NCBI RefSeq assembly: GCF_003721245.1
Contig: NZ_RIZG01000004.1
Span: 124,001 to 188,000, forward strand
Source: Marinomonas hwangdonensis
GTDB taxonomy: Bacteria; Pseudomonadota; Gammaproteobacteria; Pseudomonadales; Marinomonadaceae
Reading direction: 5' to 3'
Length of the DNA stretch: 64,000 bases
Each line of letters opens with the position of its first letter. The first letter of the stretch is position 1. The notes under the pieces are model-generated. The model worked only from the letters and a program-made list of their open reading frames with translations, made no database searches and had not been told where the DNA came from. This document shows, piece after piece, positions 35,550-47,024 of the stretch. The translations under genes were made by a program, and so were the position numbers.

Positions 35550-36833
35550 CTATTTCTCTGTTGGATAATTTCGCTCTGGTTTACCAACGTAAAGCTGACG
35601 AGGGCGTCCGATTTTGTATGGCCCACTGATCATTTCATTCCAATGAGAAATCCATCCAATGGTGCGAGACATGGCAAAAATAACCGTAAACATGCTGGTT
35701 GGAATGCCAATCGCTTTCATAATGATGCCAGAATAGAAGTCTACGTTTGGATAGAGCTTGCGCTCAACAAAGTAAGGGTCTTCTAACGCGATTTGTTCAA
35801 GTCGCTTAGCGATTTTCAGTAAAGGATCATCAGATTGACCTAATTCAGCCAGTACTTGATCACAGGTTTCACGCATTACTTTGGCGCGAGGGTCAAAGTT
35901 TTTATAGACGCGATGACCAAAGCCCATTAAGCGGAAAGGGTCGTTTTTATCTTTTGCTTTGGCGATGAATTTGTCGATGTGCTCAACGTCACCAATCTCT
36001 TCTAACATGGTAAGAACGGCTTCGTTAGCACCACCGTGTGCAGGCCCCCAAAGCGTTGCAATGCCCGCTGCGATACAAGCAAATGGATTGGCTCCTGAAG
36101 ATCCAGCTAGACGTACCGTAGAGGTGGACGCGTTTTGCTCGTGATCGGCATGAAGAATGAAAATTCGGTCCATTGCTTTAGCGAAAACAGGATTAACCTT
36201 GTATTCTTCGCATGGCGTAGCAAACATCATATAGAGGAAGTTTTCCGCGTAAGACAGGTCGTTACGTGGATACATAACAGGCTGGTCTTTTGAGTATTTA
36301 TAGCAGATAGAGGCTAAAGTTGGCATTTTCGAGATCAAACGAAAGGCCGCAATCTCGCGATGTTTTGGATTATTGATATCCATGTGATCTTGGTAAAAAG
36401 CAGACAGTGCTCCAACTAAACCACACATAATAGCCATTGGATGTGCGTCATTGCGGAAACCTTCGATGAACTTATGCATCGATTGGTTTACCATTGTGTG
36501 TTTGCCAACGGTTCTTTCAAACTCTGCTTTTTCTTTTGCGCTAGGAAGCTCTCCATACAAAAGTAAAAAACAGGTTTCTAAGTAATCTGAATGTTCAGCA
36601 AGTTGGGCAATTGGGTAGCCACGATGCAACAAAACCCCTGCGTCACCATCTATGTAGGTTATAGAGGATTCACATGAACCGGTAGACATAAAGCCAGGAT
36701 CATAGGTAAATACGCCATTGGCACCAAGGCTACGGACATCAATAACGTCTGTGCCAAGTGTGCCGGAAAGAACAGGAAGTTCGATAGTTTTATCGATCCC
36801 ATCCACTGTAAGTAGTGCTTTTTTATCAGCCAT
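35550..36833 (-). CDS. gltA: Citrate synthase
   Basis: 427 residues, type II hexameric citrate synthase that condenses oxaloacetate and acetyl-CoA. Catalytic regions: [25 protein letters not shown], the His in [14 protein letters not shown], and the Asp farther on near [16 protein letters not shown] lies 8 bases before the ATG. Divergent from the sdh-suc operon, the usual gammaproteobacterial arrangement. A sigma-70-like promoter is seen at 36909-36938. Confidence 0.97.
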   Translation of the reverse strand: MADKKALLTVDGIDKTIELPVLSGTLGTDVIDVRSLGANGVFTYDPGFMSTGSCESSITYIDGDAGVLLHRGYPIAQLAEHSDYLETCFLLLYGELPSAKEKAEFERTVGKHTMVNQSMHKFIEGFRNDAHPMAIMCGLVGALSAFYQDHMDINNPKHREIAAFRLISKMPTLASICYKYSKDQPVMYPRNDLSYAENFLYMMFATPCEEYKVNPVFAKAMDRIFILHADHEQNASTSTVRLAGSSGANPFACIAAGIATLWGPAHGGANEAVLTMLEEIGDVEHIDKFIAKAKDKNDPFRLMGFGHRVYKNFDPRAKVMRETCDQVLAELGQSDDPLLKIAKRLEQIALEDPYFVERKLYPNVDFYSGIIMKAIGIPTSMFTVIFAMSRTIGWISHWNEMISGPYKIGRPRQLYVGKPERNYPTEK

Positions 36834-36908
36834 TTATGGTCTCCTTCGTACTCTGGTTCGGGGCTTAGACGTCGTAGGTTGACTCCACCTGGCCCAGAAG
36901 GTGCGGAA

Positions 36909-36938
36909 AAAATACTGTTTATGGGCTACTAAAGTCAA
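36909..36938 (-). promoter_or_regulatory. Likely gltA promoter
   Basis: On the minus strand TTGACT (36938-36933), 18-base spacer, TATTTT (36914-36909). It matches the -35 at 5 of 6 and the -10 at 4 of 6 bases and would give a leader of about 70 bases. Confidence 0.5.
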
Positions 36939-37173
36939 TCTTGTTCGCTTACATGGTATTTGCATCATGTTGATAAAATATGTAATTAACTGACAAAATA
37001 TTGGCCTGATGAAAAAGTAAAGCTTTAGGTGTTTTTATTATCTTATTGATTTTTAATGGTTATTTAAATTTTCACTGAAAGTAAATTATGTAATTTTGCA
37101 CCATTATTGTTTCGGCTTATGGGTACATTCATTTGATGAATGGTGACCATTGAAAACAGCCTGTACAGTCTAT

Positions 37174-37203
37174 TTGTCTTAGTATTTTTCGCTAGTCTAT
37201 AAT
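37174..37203 (+). promoter_or_regulatory. Likely sdhC promoter
   Basis: TTGTCT (37174-37179), 18-base spacer and a perfect TATAAT (37198-37203). The start would be near 37210, leaving an sdhC leader of roughly 190 bases. Confidence 0.55.
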
Positions 37204-37402
37204 TGCGCTCCGGACGATTTCATTGATTTGTTGGTGCTAATGTATAAAAGAGAGTCGCTTTTAAACATTTGTTTGCAAATCGATGAGATTTTCAAAGCAG
37301 GCCTATGACGCTGTTAGATTGCTCTGATCCAAACATCAAAGTAATTGCGTATAGACAATGGGTCGTGATTGACCATTCCATCAATATAATGGTGTAAAAG
37401 TC

Positions 37403-37780
37403 GTGAATAAAAAAAGACCAGTCAACTTAGATCTTTCAACAATATCAATGCCCGTAACGGCCATTGTGTCCATCCTTCACCGCATCACGGGAATTATCCT
37501 GTTCGTAGGGTTAGCTTTCTTGTTTTATGCGTTTGATCTGTCTTTAGAGTCTCAAGAAGGATTTGATACGGTAGTTAATGCATTCCAAACGAACTTTCTT
37601 GTTAAGTTTGTCATTTGGGGTGTGGTTTCTGCGCTTCTTTACCATTTTGTAGCAGGTGTAAAACATTTGTTTATGGATATGGGATATTTTGAAGAGTTAG
37701 AAAGTGGGCGTAAAGCGGCCATTGCAAACCTTGCGATTGCCTTCGTTCTCATCGTGTTAGCAGGAGTGTGGATATGGTAA
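37403..37780 (+). CDS. sdhC: Succinate dehydrogenase cytochrome b subunit
   Basis: 125 residues, three membrane helices (about 28-50, 65-85, 103-123). The start KKRPVNLDLSTISMPVTAIVSILHRITG is typical; the heme-b ligand is the His in LYHFVAGVKH. It anchors SdhAB and carries electrons to ubiquinone. GTG start with only a weak ribosome site; a 30-codon ORF ends 5 bases upstream and might couple translation. sdhD overlaps its 3' end. Confidence 0.95.
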   Translation: MNKKRPVNLDLSTISMPVTAIVSILHRITGIILFVGLAFLFYAFDLSLESQEGFDTVVNAFQTNFLVKFVIWGVVSALLYHFVAGVKHLFMDMGYFEELESGRKAAIANLAIAFVLIVLAGVWIW

Positions 37781-38121
37781 CTCAGATTACAAGTTTTGGT
37801 CGTTCTGGCCTTTACGATTGGATGATGCAGCGTGTTTCAGCGGTTGTATTGTCTCTCTACACTGTTTTTATCATTGGGTATTTGTTGGTTAATCCTGAAT
37901 TGACTTACGAGCAATGGAGCGCTTTGTTTGAAGCGACATGGATGCGAGTGTTTAGCTTGATGGTGCTTTTATCCATTGGTATGCATTCTTGGATTGGTTT
38001 GTGGTCTATTTCAACTGACTATATCAAGGCAACCGGTGCACGTTTTTTCTTTCAGTCTCTGTGCGGTTTTGTGATGTTTGTTTACGTCGTATGGGGCGTT
38101 CAAGTTCTTTGGGGGCTATAA
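37774..38121 (+). CDS. sdhD: Succinate dehydrogenase membrane anchor subunit
   Basis: 115 residues, three membrane helices. GLYDWMMQRVSAVVLSLYTVFI and GMHSWIGLWSISTDYIK are SdhD marks; the Asp-Tyr pair in the last block lies at the quinone site. The ATG at 37774 has AGGAG 7 bases upstream and overlaps the sdhC stop; the in-frame GTG at 37768 is too close to that site. Confidence 0.94.
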   Translation: MVTQITSFGRSGLYDWMMQRVSAVVLSLYTVFIIGYLLVNPELTYEQWSALFEATWMRVFSLMVLLSIGMHSWIGLWSISTDYIKATGARFFFQSLCGFVMFVYVVWGVQVLWGL

Positions 38122-38124
38122 GTA

Positions 38125-39897
38125 ATGGCAAAAATACGTACTATTTCTTTTGATTCCATTGTAATTGGTGGCGGTGGCGCTGGTATGCGTGCTGCGCTTC
38201 AATTGACTGAGTCTGGTTTAAACACGGCTTGTATTACAAAAGTTTTTCCAACGCGTTCGCACACTGTGTCTGCTCAGGGTGGTATTACCTGTGCGATTGC
38301 AAGTGACGATCCGAATGACGATTGGCGCTGGCACATGTATGACACCGTTAAAGGGTCTGATTACATTGGTGACCAAGACGCTATCGAATACATGTGTTCT
38401 GTCGGACCACAAGCGGTTTTCGAGCTTGAGCACATGGGGCTACCTTTTTCTCGTACTGAGCAGGGTCGTATTTATCAGCGTCCTTTCGGTGGTCAATCTA
38501 AAGGCCCAAATGACAGCACACAGGCTGCACGTACTTGTGCCGCGGCAGACCGTACAGGTCACGCGCTTTTACACACTCTTTATCAGGGTAACTTAAAAGG
38601 TGGCACCACATTCTTCAATGAGTGGTATGCCGTTGATTTGGTGAAAAATAAAGAAGATGCGGTTGTTGGTGTTATTGCGCTTTGCGTTGAGACAGGTGAG
38701 ACCGTTTATCTAAAAGCGAAAGCAACTGTTATTGCGACAGGTGGTGCAGGTCGTATTTATCAGTCCACGACTAATGCTCACATCAACACGGGTGATGGTG
38801 TTGGTATGGCTTTGCGTGCTGGTTTTCCGATGCAAGATATGGAAATGTGGCAGTTCCACCCAACAGGTATTTATGGTGCGGGTACGCTGGTAACGGAAGG
38901 TTGTCGCGGTGAAGGTGGATACCTAATCAATAAAGATGGCGAGCGTTTCATGGAGCGTTATGCGCCGAATGCAAAAGACCTTGCTGGTCGTGACGTTGTG
39001 GCTCGTTCTATGATCCTTGAAATTCTAGAGGGTCGTGGTTGTGGTCCAGATGGTGATCACGTATTGCTTAAATTGGATCACTTGGGCGAAGAAACGTTGA
39101 ACAAGCGTCTTCCAGGTATTCTAGAGCTTTCTCGTACGTTTGCGCACGTTGATCCAGTGAAAGAGCCGATTCCGGTTATACCTACTTGTCACTATATGAT
39201 GGGCGGAATTCCTACGAATATCGGTGGTCAAGCGCTTAAGCAAAACGAAGCAGGTGAAGATATCATTATTGATGGTCTTTATGCCTGTGGTGAAGCGGCG
39301 TGTGTATCTGTACACGGTGCTAACCGCCTAGGTGGTAACTCCCTGCTTGACTTAGTTGTATTCGGGCGCGCGGTGGGTTTGCATGTTAAAAAATCGTTAG
39401 ATGAAGGTTTTGATTCGTTAGACGCTGATGATACCAATATTGATCAAGCTTTGGTTCGATTGAATCGTCTTAATAATTCAACGGGTGGTGAAAGTGTTGC
39501 CGCCGTTCGTGCTGACCTTCAGCGTGTAATGCAACTCTATTTCGGTGTGTTCCGAGATGGTGAGGCAATGCAGAAAGGCTTGGCTCAACTTAAAGAAATT
39601 CGTGCTCGCGTTGAAAATCTTAATCTTGCTGATAAGAGTATGGCATTTAACACGGCTCGAATTGAAGCGCTTGAGTTAGAGAATCTATTAGAAGTGGCAG
39701 AAGCAACAGCCATTCCTGCTGAATTCCGTAAAGAGAGTCGCGGTGCGCATGCCCGTAATGACTTTACTGAGCGGGACGATGAAAATTGGTTGAAGCATTC
39801 TTTGTTCCATCCAGCGGATAAGAAAGTGACCAAGCGTGACGTGAATTTTGCGCCAAAAACGATGGAAGCTTTCCCACCCAAAGCTCGTACATACTAA
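38125..39897 (+). CDS. sdhA: Succinate dehydrogenase flavoprotein subunit
   Basis: 590 residues. FAD-binding [13 protein letters not shown], covalent-FAD histidine H46 in [11 protein letters not shown], substrate region [23 protein letters not shown] and [10 protein letters not shown]. It oxidises succinate to fumarate on the cytoplasmic face of complex II. It starts 3 bases after sdhD and ends 6 bases before the sdhB region, so one operon. Confidence 0.98.
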   Translation: MAKIRTISFDSIVIGGGGAGMRAALQLTESGLNTACITKVFPTRSHTVSAQGGITCAIASDDPNDDWRWHMYDTVKGSDYIGDQDAIEYMCSVGPQAVFELEHMGLPFSRTEQGRIYQRPFGGQSKGPNDSTQAARTCAAADRTGHALLHTLYQGNLKGGTTFFNEWYAVDLVKNKEDAVVGVIALCVETGETVYLKAKATVIATGGAGRIYQSTTNAHINTGDGVGMALRAGFPMQDMEMWQFHPTGIYGAGTLVTEGCRGEGGYLINKDGERFMERYAPNAKDLAGRDVVARSMILEILEGRGCGPDGDHVLLKLDHLGEETLNKRLPGILELSRTFAHVDPVKEPIPVIPTCHYMMGGIPTNIGGQALKQNEAGEDIIIDGLYACGEAACVSVHGANRLGGNSLLDLVVFGRAVGLHVKKSLDEGFDSLDADDTNIDQALVRLNRLNNSTGGESVAAVRADLQRVMQLYFGVFRDGEAMQKGLAQLKEIRARVENLNLADKSMAFNTARIEALELENLLEVAEATAIPAEFRKESRGAHARNDFTERDDENWLKHSLFHPADKKVTKRDVNFAPKTMEAFPPKARTY

Positions 39898-39909
39898 GGA
39901 GATATGTCA

Positions 39910-40614
39910 ATGTTAGTTAGTATTTATCGCTACAATCCTGAGAAAGACGACGCTCCTTACATGCAGGATTATGAAATCGAGTTGCCAGCAGGTAAAGACT
40001 TGATGGTACTTGATGTTTTGAATCTGCTTAAGGCTCAAGATCCAAGTATTTCTTACCGTCGATCATGCCGTGAAGGTGTTTGCGGTTCTGATGGTATGAA
40101 TATGTCAGGAAAAAATGGCCTAGCTTGCATCACGACTGTGTCTGAAGCGGCTAAAAATGGTAAGCTAATACTTCGCCCTTTACCTGGATTGCCGGTTGTT
40201 CGCGACCTTGTTGTAGATATGGGTCAGTTCTACAAGCAGTATGAGAAAATCCGTCCGTACTTGCTTAATGATACGCCAGCGCCAGCTATTGAACGTTTGC
40301 AAAGCCCAGAAGAGCGTGAAAAGCTTGATGGTCTATATGAGTGTATTTTGTGTGCTTGCTGTTCAACTGCATGTCCATCTTTTTGGTGGAATCCAGATAA
40401 GTTCATCGGGCCTTCAGGTTTGCTGCAAGCCTATCGTTTCTTGGCAGACAGCCGAGACACGGCAACACAAGAGCGCTTAAGTGATTTAGATGATCCGTTT
40501 AGTGTTTTCCGTTGTCATGGTATTATGAATTGCGTAAACGTTTGCCCTAAGGGGTTAAACCCAACCAAAGCAATTGGTAATATTCGTACTATGCTTTTGC
40601 AAAGAGCGACTTGA
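39910..40614 (+). CDS. sdhB: Succinate dehydrogenase iron-sulfur subunit
   Basis: About 234 residues. [2Fe-2S] cysteines in SCREGVCGSDGMNMSGKNGLAC, [4Fe-4S] in CILCACCSTACPSFWW and [3Fe-4S] in CHGIMNCVNVCPKGLNP. It passes electrons from SdhA to quinone. AAGGAG lies 7 bases before the ATG at 39910; the ATG at 39904 is only 1-2 bases behind that site. A terminator-like hairpin follows. Confidence 0.97.
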   Translation: MLVSIYRYNPEKDDAPYMQDYEIELPAGKDLMVLDVLNLLKAQDPSISYRRSCREGVCGSDGMNMSGKNGLACITTVSEAAKNGKLILRPLPGLPVVRDLVVDMGQFYKQYEKIRPYLLNDTPAPAIERLQSPEEREKLDGLYECILCACCSTACPSFWWNPDKFIGPSGLLQAYRFLADSRDTATQERLSDLDDPFSVFRCHGIMNCVNVCPKGLNPTKAIGNIRTMLLQRAT

Positions 40615-40666
40615 TCAAAACTTTGTGTGGTCCTAGGTGCTGTTAAATTATGACCACCATAAAGTA

Positions 40667-40701
40667 GGCGGCTTGAATCTTATTTCAATGCCGCCGTTTT
40701 T
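40667..40701 (+). terminator. Terminator or attenuator after sdhB
   Basis: GGCGGC-TTGAA (40667-40677) pairs with TTCAA-T-GCCGCC (40684-40695) with one bulged T, followed by GTTTTT. It should end or reduce sdh transcription before sucA. Confidence 0.75.
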
Positions 40702-40810
40702 GCATATTCTTGTTAGAATAAGCGACAAAAAGAATTTTAAAAGTTCGATCTTAGCGAGCAAGGATGCACAAAGAAAAGCCATTGCCTAAGTGTTTATGGA
40801 TTTCAAGGGT

Positions 40811-40994
40811 CTTTATTTCATAATAAAGGTTCTGCAACGGCTTAGTATTAAACGTTTAAGAGCGGAAGTAGCTGGAAATAAACAAAAAAACCGAGGCTTT
40901 AATAGCCTTACGGGCCTGATAAAATGATCTGCCTAAATTATAATAGGCAGATACCGGGACCCCGGTAGCTGGCTCGAACATAAGGGTGATCGAG
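40811..40994 (+). ncRNA. Structured sucA 5' leader
   Basis: A series of inverted repeats before sucA. CTTTATT/AATAAAG lies near 40811. AGGCT/AGCCT lies near 40896. A perfect 9-bp stem ATCTGCCTA (40927-40935) / TAGGCAGAT (40944-40952) follows, and ACCGG/CCGGT (40953-40966) comes directly after it. Finally CTCGA (40973-40977) / TCGAG (40990-40994) encloses AAGGGTGA, the likely ribosome binding site. Conserved sucA leaders such as sucA-II are known in gammaproteobacteria; membership here is unproven. The gap 40615-40995 has no gene. Confidence 0.55.
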
Positions 40995-40995
40995 A

Positions 40996-43833
40996 ATGCA
41001 CGAAAGTTTAATGGAGTTGCTGTGGAGCACCTCACATTTTTCAGGTGGTAACCTGGAATATGTTGAAGGCTTGTTTGAAAGCTACCTCGTCGATCCGAAT
41101 TCGGTGTCGGAAGAGTGGCGTAAATGTTTTGATCAGTTGCCTCGTGTGAGTGAGGCGCAGTCGACTGATCTACCTCACTCAGTGATTCAAGAGCAGTTTC
41201 TACAGATTGGTAAGAACAAATTCCGTTCTATGCCGGTATCAACAAAGTCGGTAGCAAGTTCTGATCATGAGCAAAAACAGATTAATGTATTGCAGTTGAT
41301 TAATGCATACCGAGTTCGCGGTCATCAGCATGCTTCATTAGACCCTTTGGGTTTACAGAAGCGTGAGAAAGTGGCGGATTTGGATATTGGTTATCATCAA
41401 TTAACTGGTGCTGATTTAGACACAGAATTTAATGTGGGTTCACTGTTTTTTAACAAAGAGTCGTTAAAATTAAGTGAGATCATATCCGAGCTTGAAAAAA
41501 CCTACTGCGGAAGCATAGGTTACGAGTTTATGCACATTGTTGATACGCAAGAAAAAGCGTGGCTTCAACAGCGTGTTGAATCAGTTCGTTCCCACCCAGA
41601 ATATTCCCAAGAAACTCGCGAAGCCTTACTAGAGCGATTAACCGCCGCAGAGGGTTTAGAGAAATACCTAGCTAGCCGTTATCCAGGTGCGAAGCGTTTT
41701 GGTCTTGAAGGTGGCGAAAGTCTAATTCCCATGGTTAATGAACTGATTCAGCGTTCTGGTGCACTTGGTGCGAAAGAAGTTGTGATCGGCATGGCTCACC
41801 GTGGTCGTCTAAACGTTTTGGTTAATACGTTAGGTAAAAATCCAAAAGATTTGTTTGATGAGTTTGAGGGTAAAAAGCTCGTTAATACATCTGGCGACGT
41901 TAAGTATCACCAAGGCTTTTCTTCAAATGTGATGACAGCGGGTGGCGAAGTACACATTGCTTTGTCTTTTAACCCCTCGCACTTAGAAATCGTTTCTCCT
42001 GTTGTTGAGGGTTCTGTACGAGCTCGTCAAGATCGTCGAAATGATAGCACGGGTAAAACAGTTGTCCCAATCTCGATACACGGTGATGCTGCGTTTGCGG
42101 GCCAAGGCGTGGTCATGGAGACATTTCAGATGTCTCAGACTCGCGCTTACCGTACCGGTGGTACGGTTCATATTGTTATCAATAACCAAGTGGGCTTTAC
42201 AACAAACCGTCAAGAAGATTCGCGTTCGACCGAATACGCAACGGATGTGGCAAAAATTATTCAAGCACCTATCTTTCACGTAAACGGAGATGATCCAGAA
42301 GCGGTGCTTTTTGTCACACAGCTTGCCTTGGATTATCGCTACGAGTTTGGTCGAGATGTTGTGATTGACATGGTTTGTTACCGCCGTCGTGGTCACAATG
42401 AAACGGATGAGCCTTCAGGGACTCAACCGCTCATGTACAGCATCATCAATAAGTTGAAAACGACACGTACTTTGTACTCTGAGCGTTTGGTGAGCGAATC
42501 TGTTGTTTCACAAGAACAGTCAGATAAAATGGTCGTTGAAAACAGAGAAGATCTTGATAATGCTCGCCACGTAGCAAAAAGTCTTGTTTTGGAGTCGCAG
42601 GCAGGTTCTTTTGTTGACTGGAAGCCTTATCTAGGTGTTGAGTGGACAGACCCAGGCGACACCGGCTACCCATTAGCTAAATTACAAGAAGTGGCGAAAA
42701 AGCTGACACATATTCCTGACGGGATTGTTGTACAGCGCCAAGTGCAAAAGATATATCAAGACCGTGACAAGATGACAGCCGGTGCCTTGCCATTAAATTG
42801 GGGTTATGCGGAAATATTGGCTTTTGCTACATTGCTTGAGCAAGATTATCCTATTCGTATCACTGGACAGGATTCAGGTCGCGGTACTTTTTCTCATCGT
42901 CATGCTGTGATTCACAGCCAAAAAGATGGCAGTACCTATATACCTTTAAAACACTTATCTGAAAACCAACCTCAGATGGATTTGTATGACTCATACCTGT
43001 CTGAAGAAGCAGTATTAGCTTTTGAGTATGGTTATGCCAGTACTTCACCAAAAGGTTTGGTTATTTGGGAAGCACAGTTTGGTGATTTCGCCAATGGTGC
43101 CCAAGTTGTGATCGACCAGTTTATTACCAGTGGTGAGCACAAATGGGGTCGCTTGTGTGGTCTGACTATGCTGTTACCACATGGCTATGAAGGACAAGGA
43201 CCAGAGCACTCTTCTGCAAGATTAGAACGTTTCTTACAGCTTTGTGCAGAGTACAATATTCAGGTTTGTGTGCCGACAACGCCTTCGCAAATTTTCCACA
43301 TTATTCGTCGCCAAGCTATTCGACCAATGCGTCGTCCGCTGATCATTATGTCGCCTAAGAGTTTGCTGCGTCATAAACAAGCCACGTCTACTTTGGAAGA
43401 GTTAGCAAACGGCAGCTTTAAGACAGTGTTGCCTGAGTCTTCTGAAGCCATTGAAGCGTCAAAGGTTAAACGTATTATTCTTTGCAGTGGCAAAGTGTAC
43501 TACGATCTTATTAACCGTCGTGAAGAATTGGCAAAAGACGACGTCGCAGTGATTCGCTTAGAGCAATTGTATCCGTTCCCATACGCTGACCTTGAGTCAG
43601 AGTTGGAGCAGTACAAGAATGTTGAGAGTTTGGTTTGGTGTCAAGAAGAGCCTAAGAACCAAGGTGCTTGGCATGCCAATCGTCACCGCATGAATCGAGT
43701 ATTGGAAAAATTGTATCCAGAGTTGAAAATACGCTTTGCAGGGCGTATTTCGTCTGCCGCACCAGCGGCTGGTTACATGTCTATCCATGTTGAAGAACAA
43801 GAAGCACTGGTCAACGACGCGTTAGTTGGTTAG
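40996..43833 (+). CDS. sucA: 2-oxoglutarate dehydrogenase E1 component
   Basis: 945 residues, thiamine-diphosphate enzyme that decarboxylates 2-oxoglutarate and feeds SucB. Family blocks: LWSTSHFSGGNLEYVEGLFESYL, GLEGGESLIPM, GMAHRGRLNVLVN, HGDAAFAGQGVV, HNETDEPSGTQPLMY, DSGRGTFSHRHAV. Its ATG follows 1 base behind a small hairpin that may hide the ribosome site. sucB follows after 33 bases. Confidence 0.98.
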   Translation: MHESLMELLWSTSHFSGGNLEYVEGLFESYLVDPNSVSEEWRKCFDQLPRVSEAQSTDLPHSVIQEQFLQIGKNKFRSMPVSTKSVASSDHEQKQINVLQLINAYRVRGHQHASLDPLGLQKREKVADLDIGYHQLTGADLDTEFNVGSLFFNKESLKLSEIISELEKTYCGSIGYEFMHIVDTQEKAWLQQRVESVRSHPEYSQETREALLERLTAAEGLEKYLASRYPGAKRFGLEGGESLIPMVNELIQRSGALGAKEVVIGMAHRGRLNVLVNTLGKNPKDLFDEFEGKKLVNTSGDVKYHQGFSSNVMTAGGEVHIALSFNPSHLEIVSPVVEGSVRARQDRRNDSTGKTVVPISIHGDAAFAGQGVVMETFQMSQTRAYRTGGTVHIVINNQVGFTTNRQEDSRSTEYATDVAKIIQAPIFHVNGDDPEAVLFVTQLALDYRYEFGRDVVIDMVCYRRRGHNETDEPSGTQPLMYSIINKLKTTRTLYSERLVSESVVSQEQSDKMVVENREDLDNARHVAKSLVLESQAGSFVDWKPYLGVEWTDPGDTGYPLAKLQEVAKKLTHIPDGIVVQRQVQKIYQDRDKMTAGALPLNWGYAEILAFATLLEQDYPIRITGQDSGRGTFSHRHAVIHSQKDGSTYIPLKHLSENQPQMDLYDSYLSEEAVLAFEYGYASTSPKGLVIWEAQFGDFANGAQVVIDQFITSGEHKWGRLCGLTMLLPHGYEGQGPEHSSARLERFLQLCAEYNIQVCVPTTPSQIFHIIRRQAIRPMRRPLIIMSPKSLLRHKQATSTLEELANGSFKTVLPESSEAIEASKVKRIILCSGKVYYDLINRREELAKDDVAVIRLEQLYPFPYADLESELEQYKNVESLVWCQEEPKNQGAWHANRHRMNRVLEKLYPELKIRFAGRISSAAPAAGYMSIHVEEQEALVNDALVG

Positions 43834-43866
43834 TTCAGTAGCCTATCAAAGAGATAAGGGTATAAA

Positions 43867-45408
43867 ATGAGTATTGAAATTAAAGCACCGAGTTTTCCTG
43901 AGTCTGTCGCTGACGGTACCGTAGCAACTTGGCACAAACAGCCTGGCGAGTCTTGTGCTCGAGACGAGCATATTGTTGACATTGAAACAGACAAAGTTGT
44001 TCTAGAAGTGGTTGCTCCCGCTGACGGCGTACTGAAAGAAATCCTTAAAGGTGAGGGTGACATCGTGTTAAGTGATGAAGTCCTAGCAATTTTTGAATCT
44101 GGTGCAACGGCAACTGCTGCGCCTGCTGAGAAAAAAGCACCTGCTGCTGCGTCCGCTGCTTCTTCTGAAAAAGAAAGAGTGCAAATTAAAGCACCATCTT
44201 TTCCTGAATCTGTTGCTGACGGTACTGTTGCTGCTTGGCATAAGCAGCCTGGTGAAGCATGTAGCCGCGATGAGCACATTGTTGATATTGAAACCGATAA
44301 AGTGGTGTTAGAAGTGGTTGCGCCTGCCGATGGTGTTATTGCAGACATCATCAAAGCAGAGGGTGATACTGTATTGAGCGACGAAGTGCTGGCTAATTTT
44401 ATTGTTGGTGGAACGAGCACTTCAACAGATAGTGTGGCTCAGGCTTCTGCGTCGAACGAATCAACGTCCGATGGTGACGAAGATGGTGTAGCGGGCCCAG
44501 CGGCACGTAAAGCGCTTGCTGAAGCTGGCATGACTGCTACTCAAGTAAAAGGCACAGGCAAAGGTGGTCGCATAACAAAAGAAGATGTTGAAGCAGCGGT
44601 TACAGCAAAAGCTTCTGCATCGGCGGCGAAACCGGCTTCTGCTCCAGTAGCTCCTGCTGCTAAGAAACCCGTACCAGCGGCTTCTCCAGCCTTAGGTGCA
44701 GATGGCCGTATTGAAAAACGTGTTCCCATGACGCGTCTGCGTGCCACTATCGCTAAACGCCTTGTTGAAGCTCAACAAACTGCAGCCATGCTAACGACTT
44801 ACAACGAAGTCAACATGGGCCCTGTGATGGAATTGCGTGCTAAATACAAAGATTTGTTTGCCAAGACACACAACGGTACTAAACTTGGTTTCATGTCTTT
44901 CTTTGTAAAAGCAGCGACAGAAGCGTTGAAGCGTTTCCCAGCAGTAAATGCTTCTATCGATGGTAATGACATGGTGTACCATGGTTACCAAGATATTGGT
45001 GTGGCTGTTTCTACGGATCGTGGTTTGATGGTTCCTGTATTACGTAATACAGAAGCTATGGGCCTTGCGGATATCGAGTCAACTATCATGGATTTCGCAC
45101 TTCGCGGACGTGACGGTAAGCTTGGTATGGACGATATGCAAGGCGGTACTTTTACCATTACTAATGGTGGTACTTTCGGCTCTTTGATGTCGACACCTAT
45201 TATTAACCCGCCTCAAACTGCTATTTTGGGTATGCATAAAATCCAAGACCGTCCAATGGCGGTTAATGGTCAAGTTGTTATTCAACCAATGATGTACTTG
45301 GCGCTTTCTTACGATCACCGTATGATTGACGGTAAAGAAGCCGTACAATTCTTGGTAACGATTAAAGAGCTGCTTGAAGATCCAGCACGCCTTTTACTTG
45401 AAGTTTAA
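43867..45408 (+). CDS. sucB: Dihydrolipoamide succinyltransferase with two lipoyl domains
   Basis: 513 residues against about 405 in E. coli. Two nearly identical lipoyl domains (about 3-77 and 106-180) each carry the lipoylated Lys in ETDKVVLEV (K43 and K145), joined by an Ala/Lys/Pro-rich linker. A peripheral subunit-binding domain follows (about 205-245, [20 protein letters not shown]). A second Ala/Pro linker leads to the catalytic domain, which has SYDHRMIDG near the C-terminus. It moves succinyl groups to CoA. AAGGG precedes the ATG. Confidence 0.97.
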   Translation: MSIEIKAPSFPESVADGTVATWHKQPGESCARDEHIVDIETDKVVLEVVAPADGVLKEILKGEGDIVLSDEVLAIFESGATATAAPAEKKAPAAASAASSEKERVQIKAPSFPESVADGTVAAWHKQPGEACSRDEHIVDIETDKVVLEVVAPADGVIADIIKAEGDTVLSDEVLANFIVGGTSTSTDSVAQASASNESTSDGDEDGVAGPAARKALAEAGMTATQVKGTGKGGRITKEDVEAAVTAKASASAAKPASAPVAPAAKKPVPAASPALGADGRIEKRVPMTRLRATIAKRLVEAQQTAAMLTTYNEVNMGPVMELRAKYKDLFAKTHNGTKLGFMSFFVKAATEALKRFPAVNASIDGNDMVYHGYQDIGVAVSTDRGLMVPVLRNTEAMGLADIESTIMDFALRGRDGKLGMDDMQGGTFTITNGGTFGSLMSTPIINPPQTAILGMHKIQDRPMAVNGQVVIQPMMYLALSYDHRMIDGKEAVQFLVTIKELLEDPARLLLEV

Positions 45409-45479
45409 GTATTTGCTACAATTCAATTGTGTGAATTAAATACTCGACGGAGCTTTTATGCTCCGTTTAGTTTGAATGA

Positions 45480-46934
<1,455 letters not shown>

Positions 46935-46948
46935 TAAAAATTAGATTT

Positions 46949-46988
46949 GCCGGCTAAAAAGCCGGTAATTTCTGTCTTAACCGACAGA
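46949..46988 (+). other. Tandem hairpins between lpd and sucC
   Basis: GCCGGCT (46949-46955) / AGCCGGT (46960-46966), then TCTGTC (46971-46976) / GACAGA (46983-46988). No T-run follows, so a terminator is unlikely. They sit 36 bases before the sucC ATG and may act as an mRNA processing or leader element. Confidence 0.55.
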
Positions 46989-47024
46989 GCTTATGTTAAT
47001 CATTCAGATGAGCGGAAGAATCAC

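Larger units (their letters stand above)
36834..37402. other. Divergent gltA-sdhC regulatory gap
   Basis: 569 bases without an assigned gene. It contains the likely gltA promoter on one side and the likely sdhC promoter on the other. A strongly AT-rich middle (about 36950-37140) shows no operator I can name. The sdhC-proximal 190 bases form a leader with small hairpins (ATTTG-CAAAT near 37267, GGTC-GACC near 37361) and a 30-codon ORF at 37305-37397. Confidence 0.6.

Noticed and set aside
40927-40966. Palindromes before sucA read as protein operators
   Set aside because: They follow each other directly and continue as hairpins up to the ribosome site, which fits RNA structure better than repressor binding; not excluded.
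41983-42396. 137-codon minus-strand ORF opposite sucA
   Set aside because: Shadow frame within a conserved enzyme gene.
43830-44420. 196-codon ORF on the minus strand opposite sucB
   Set aside because: Low-complexity Ser/Ala/Thr product that mirrors the duplicated lipoyl domains and linkers; a shadow of a clear gene.
46947-47024. N-terminal extension of SucC
   Set aside because: It translates the hairpin leader; the family N-terminus [12 protein letters not shown] begins at 47025.
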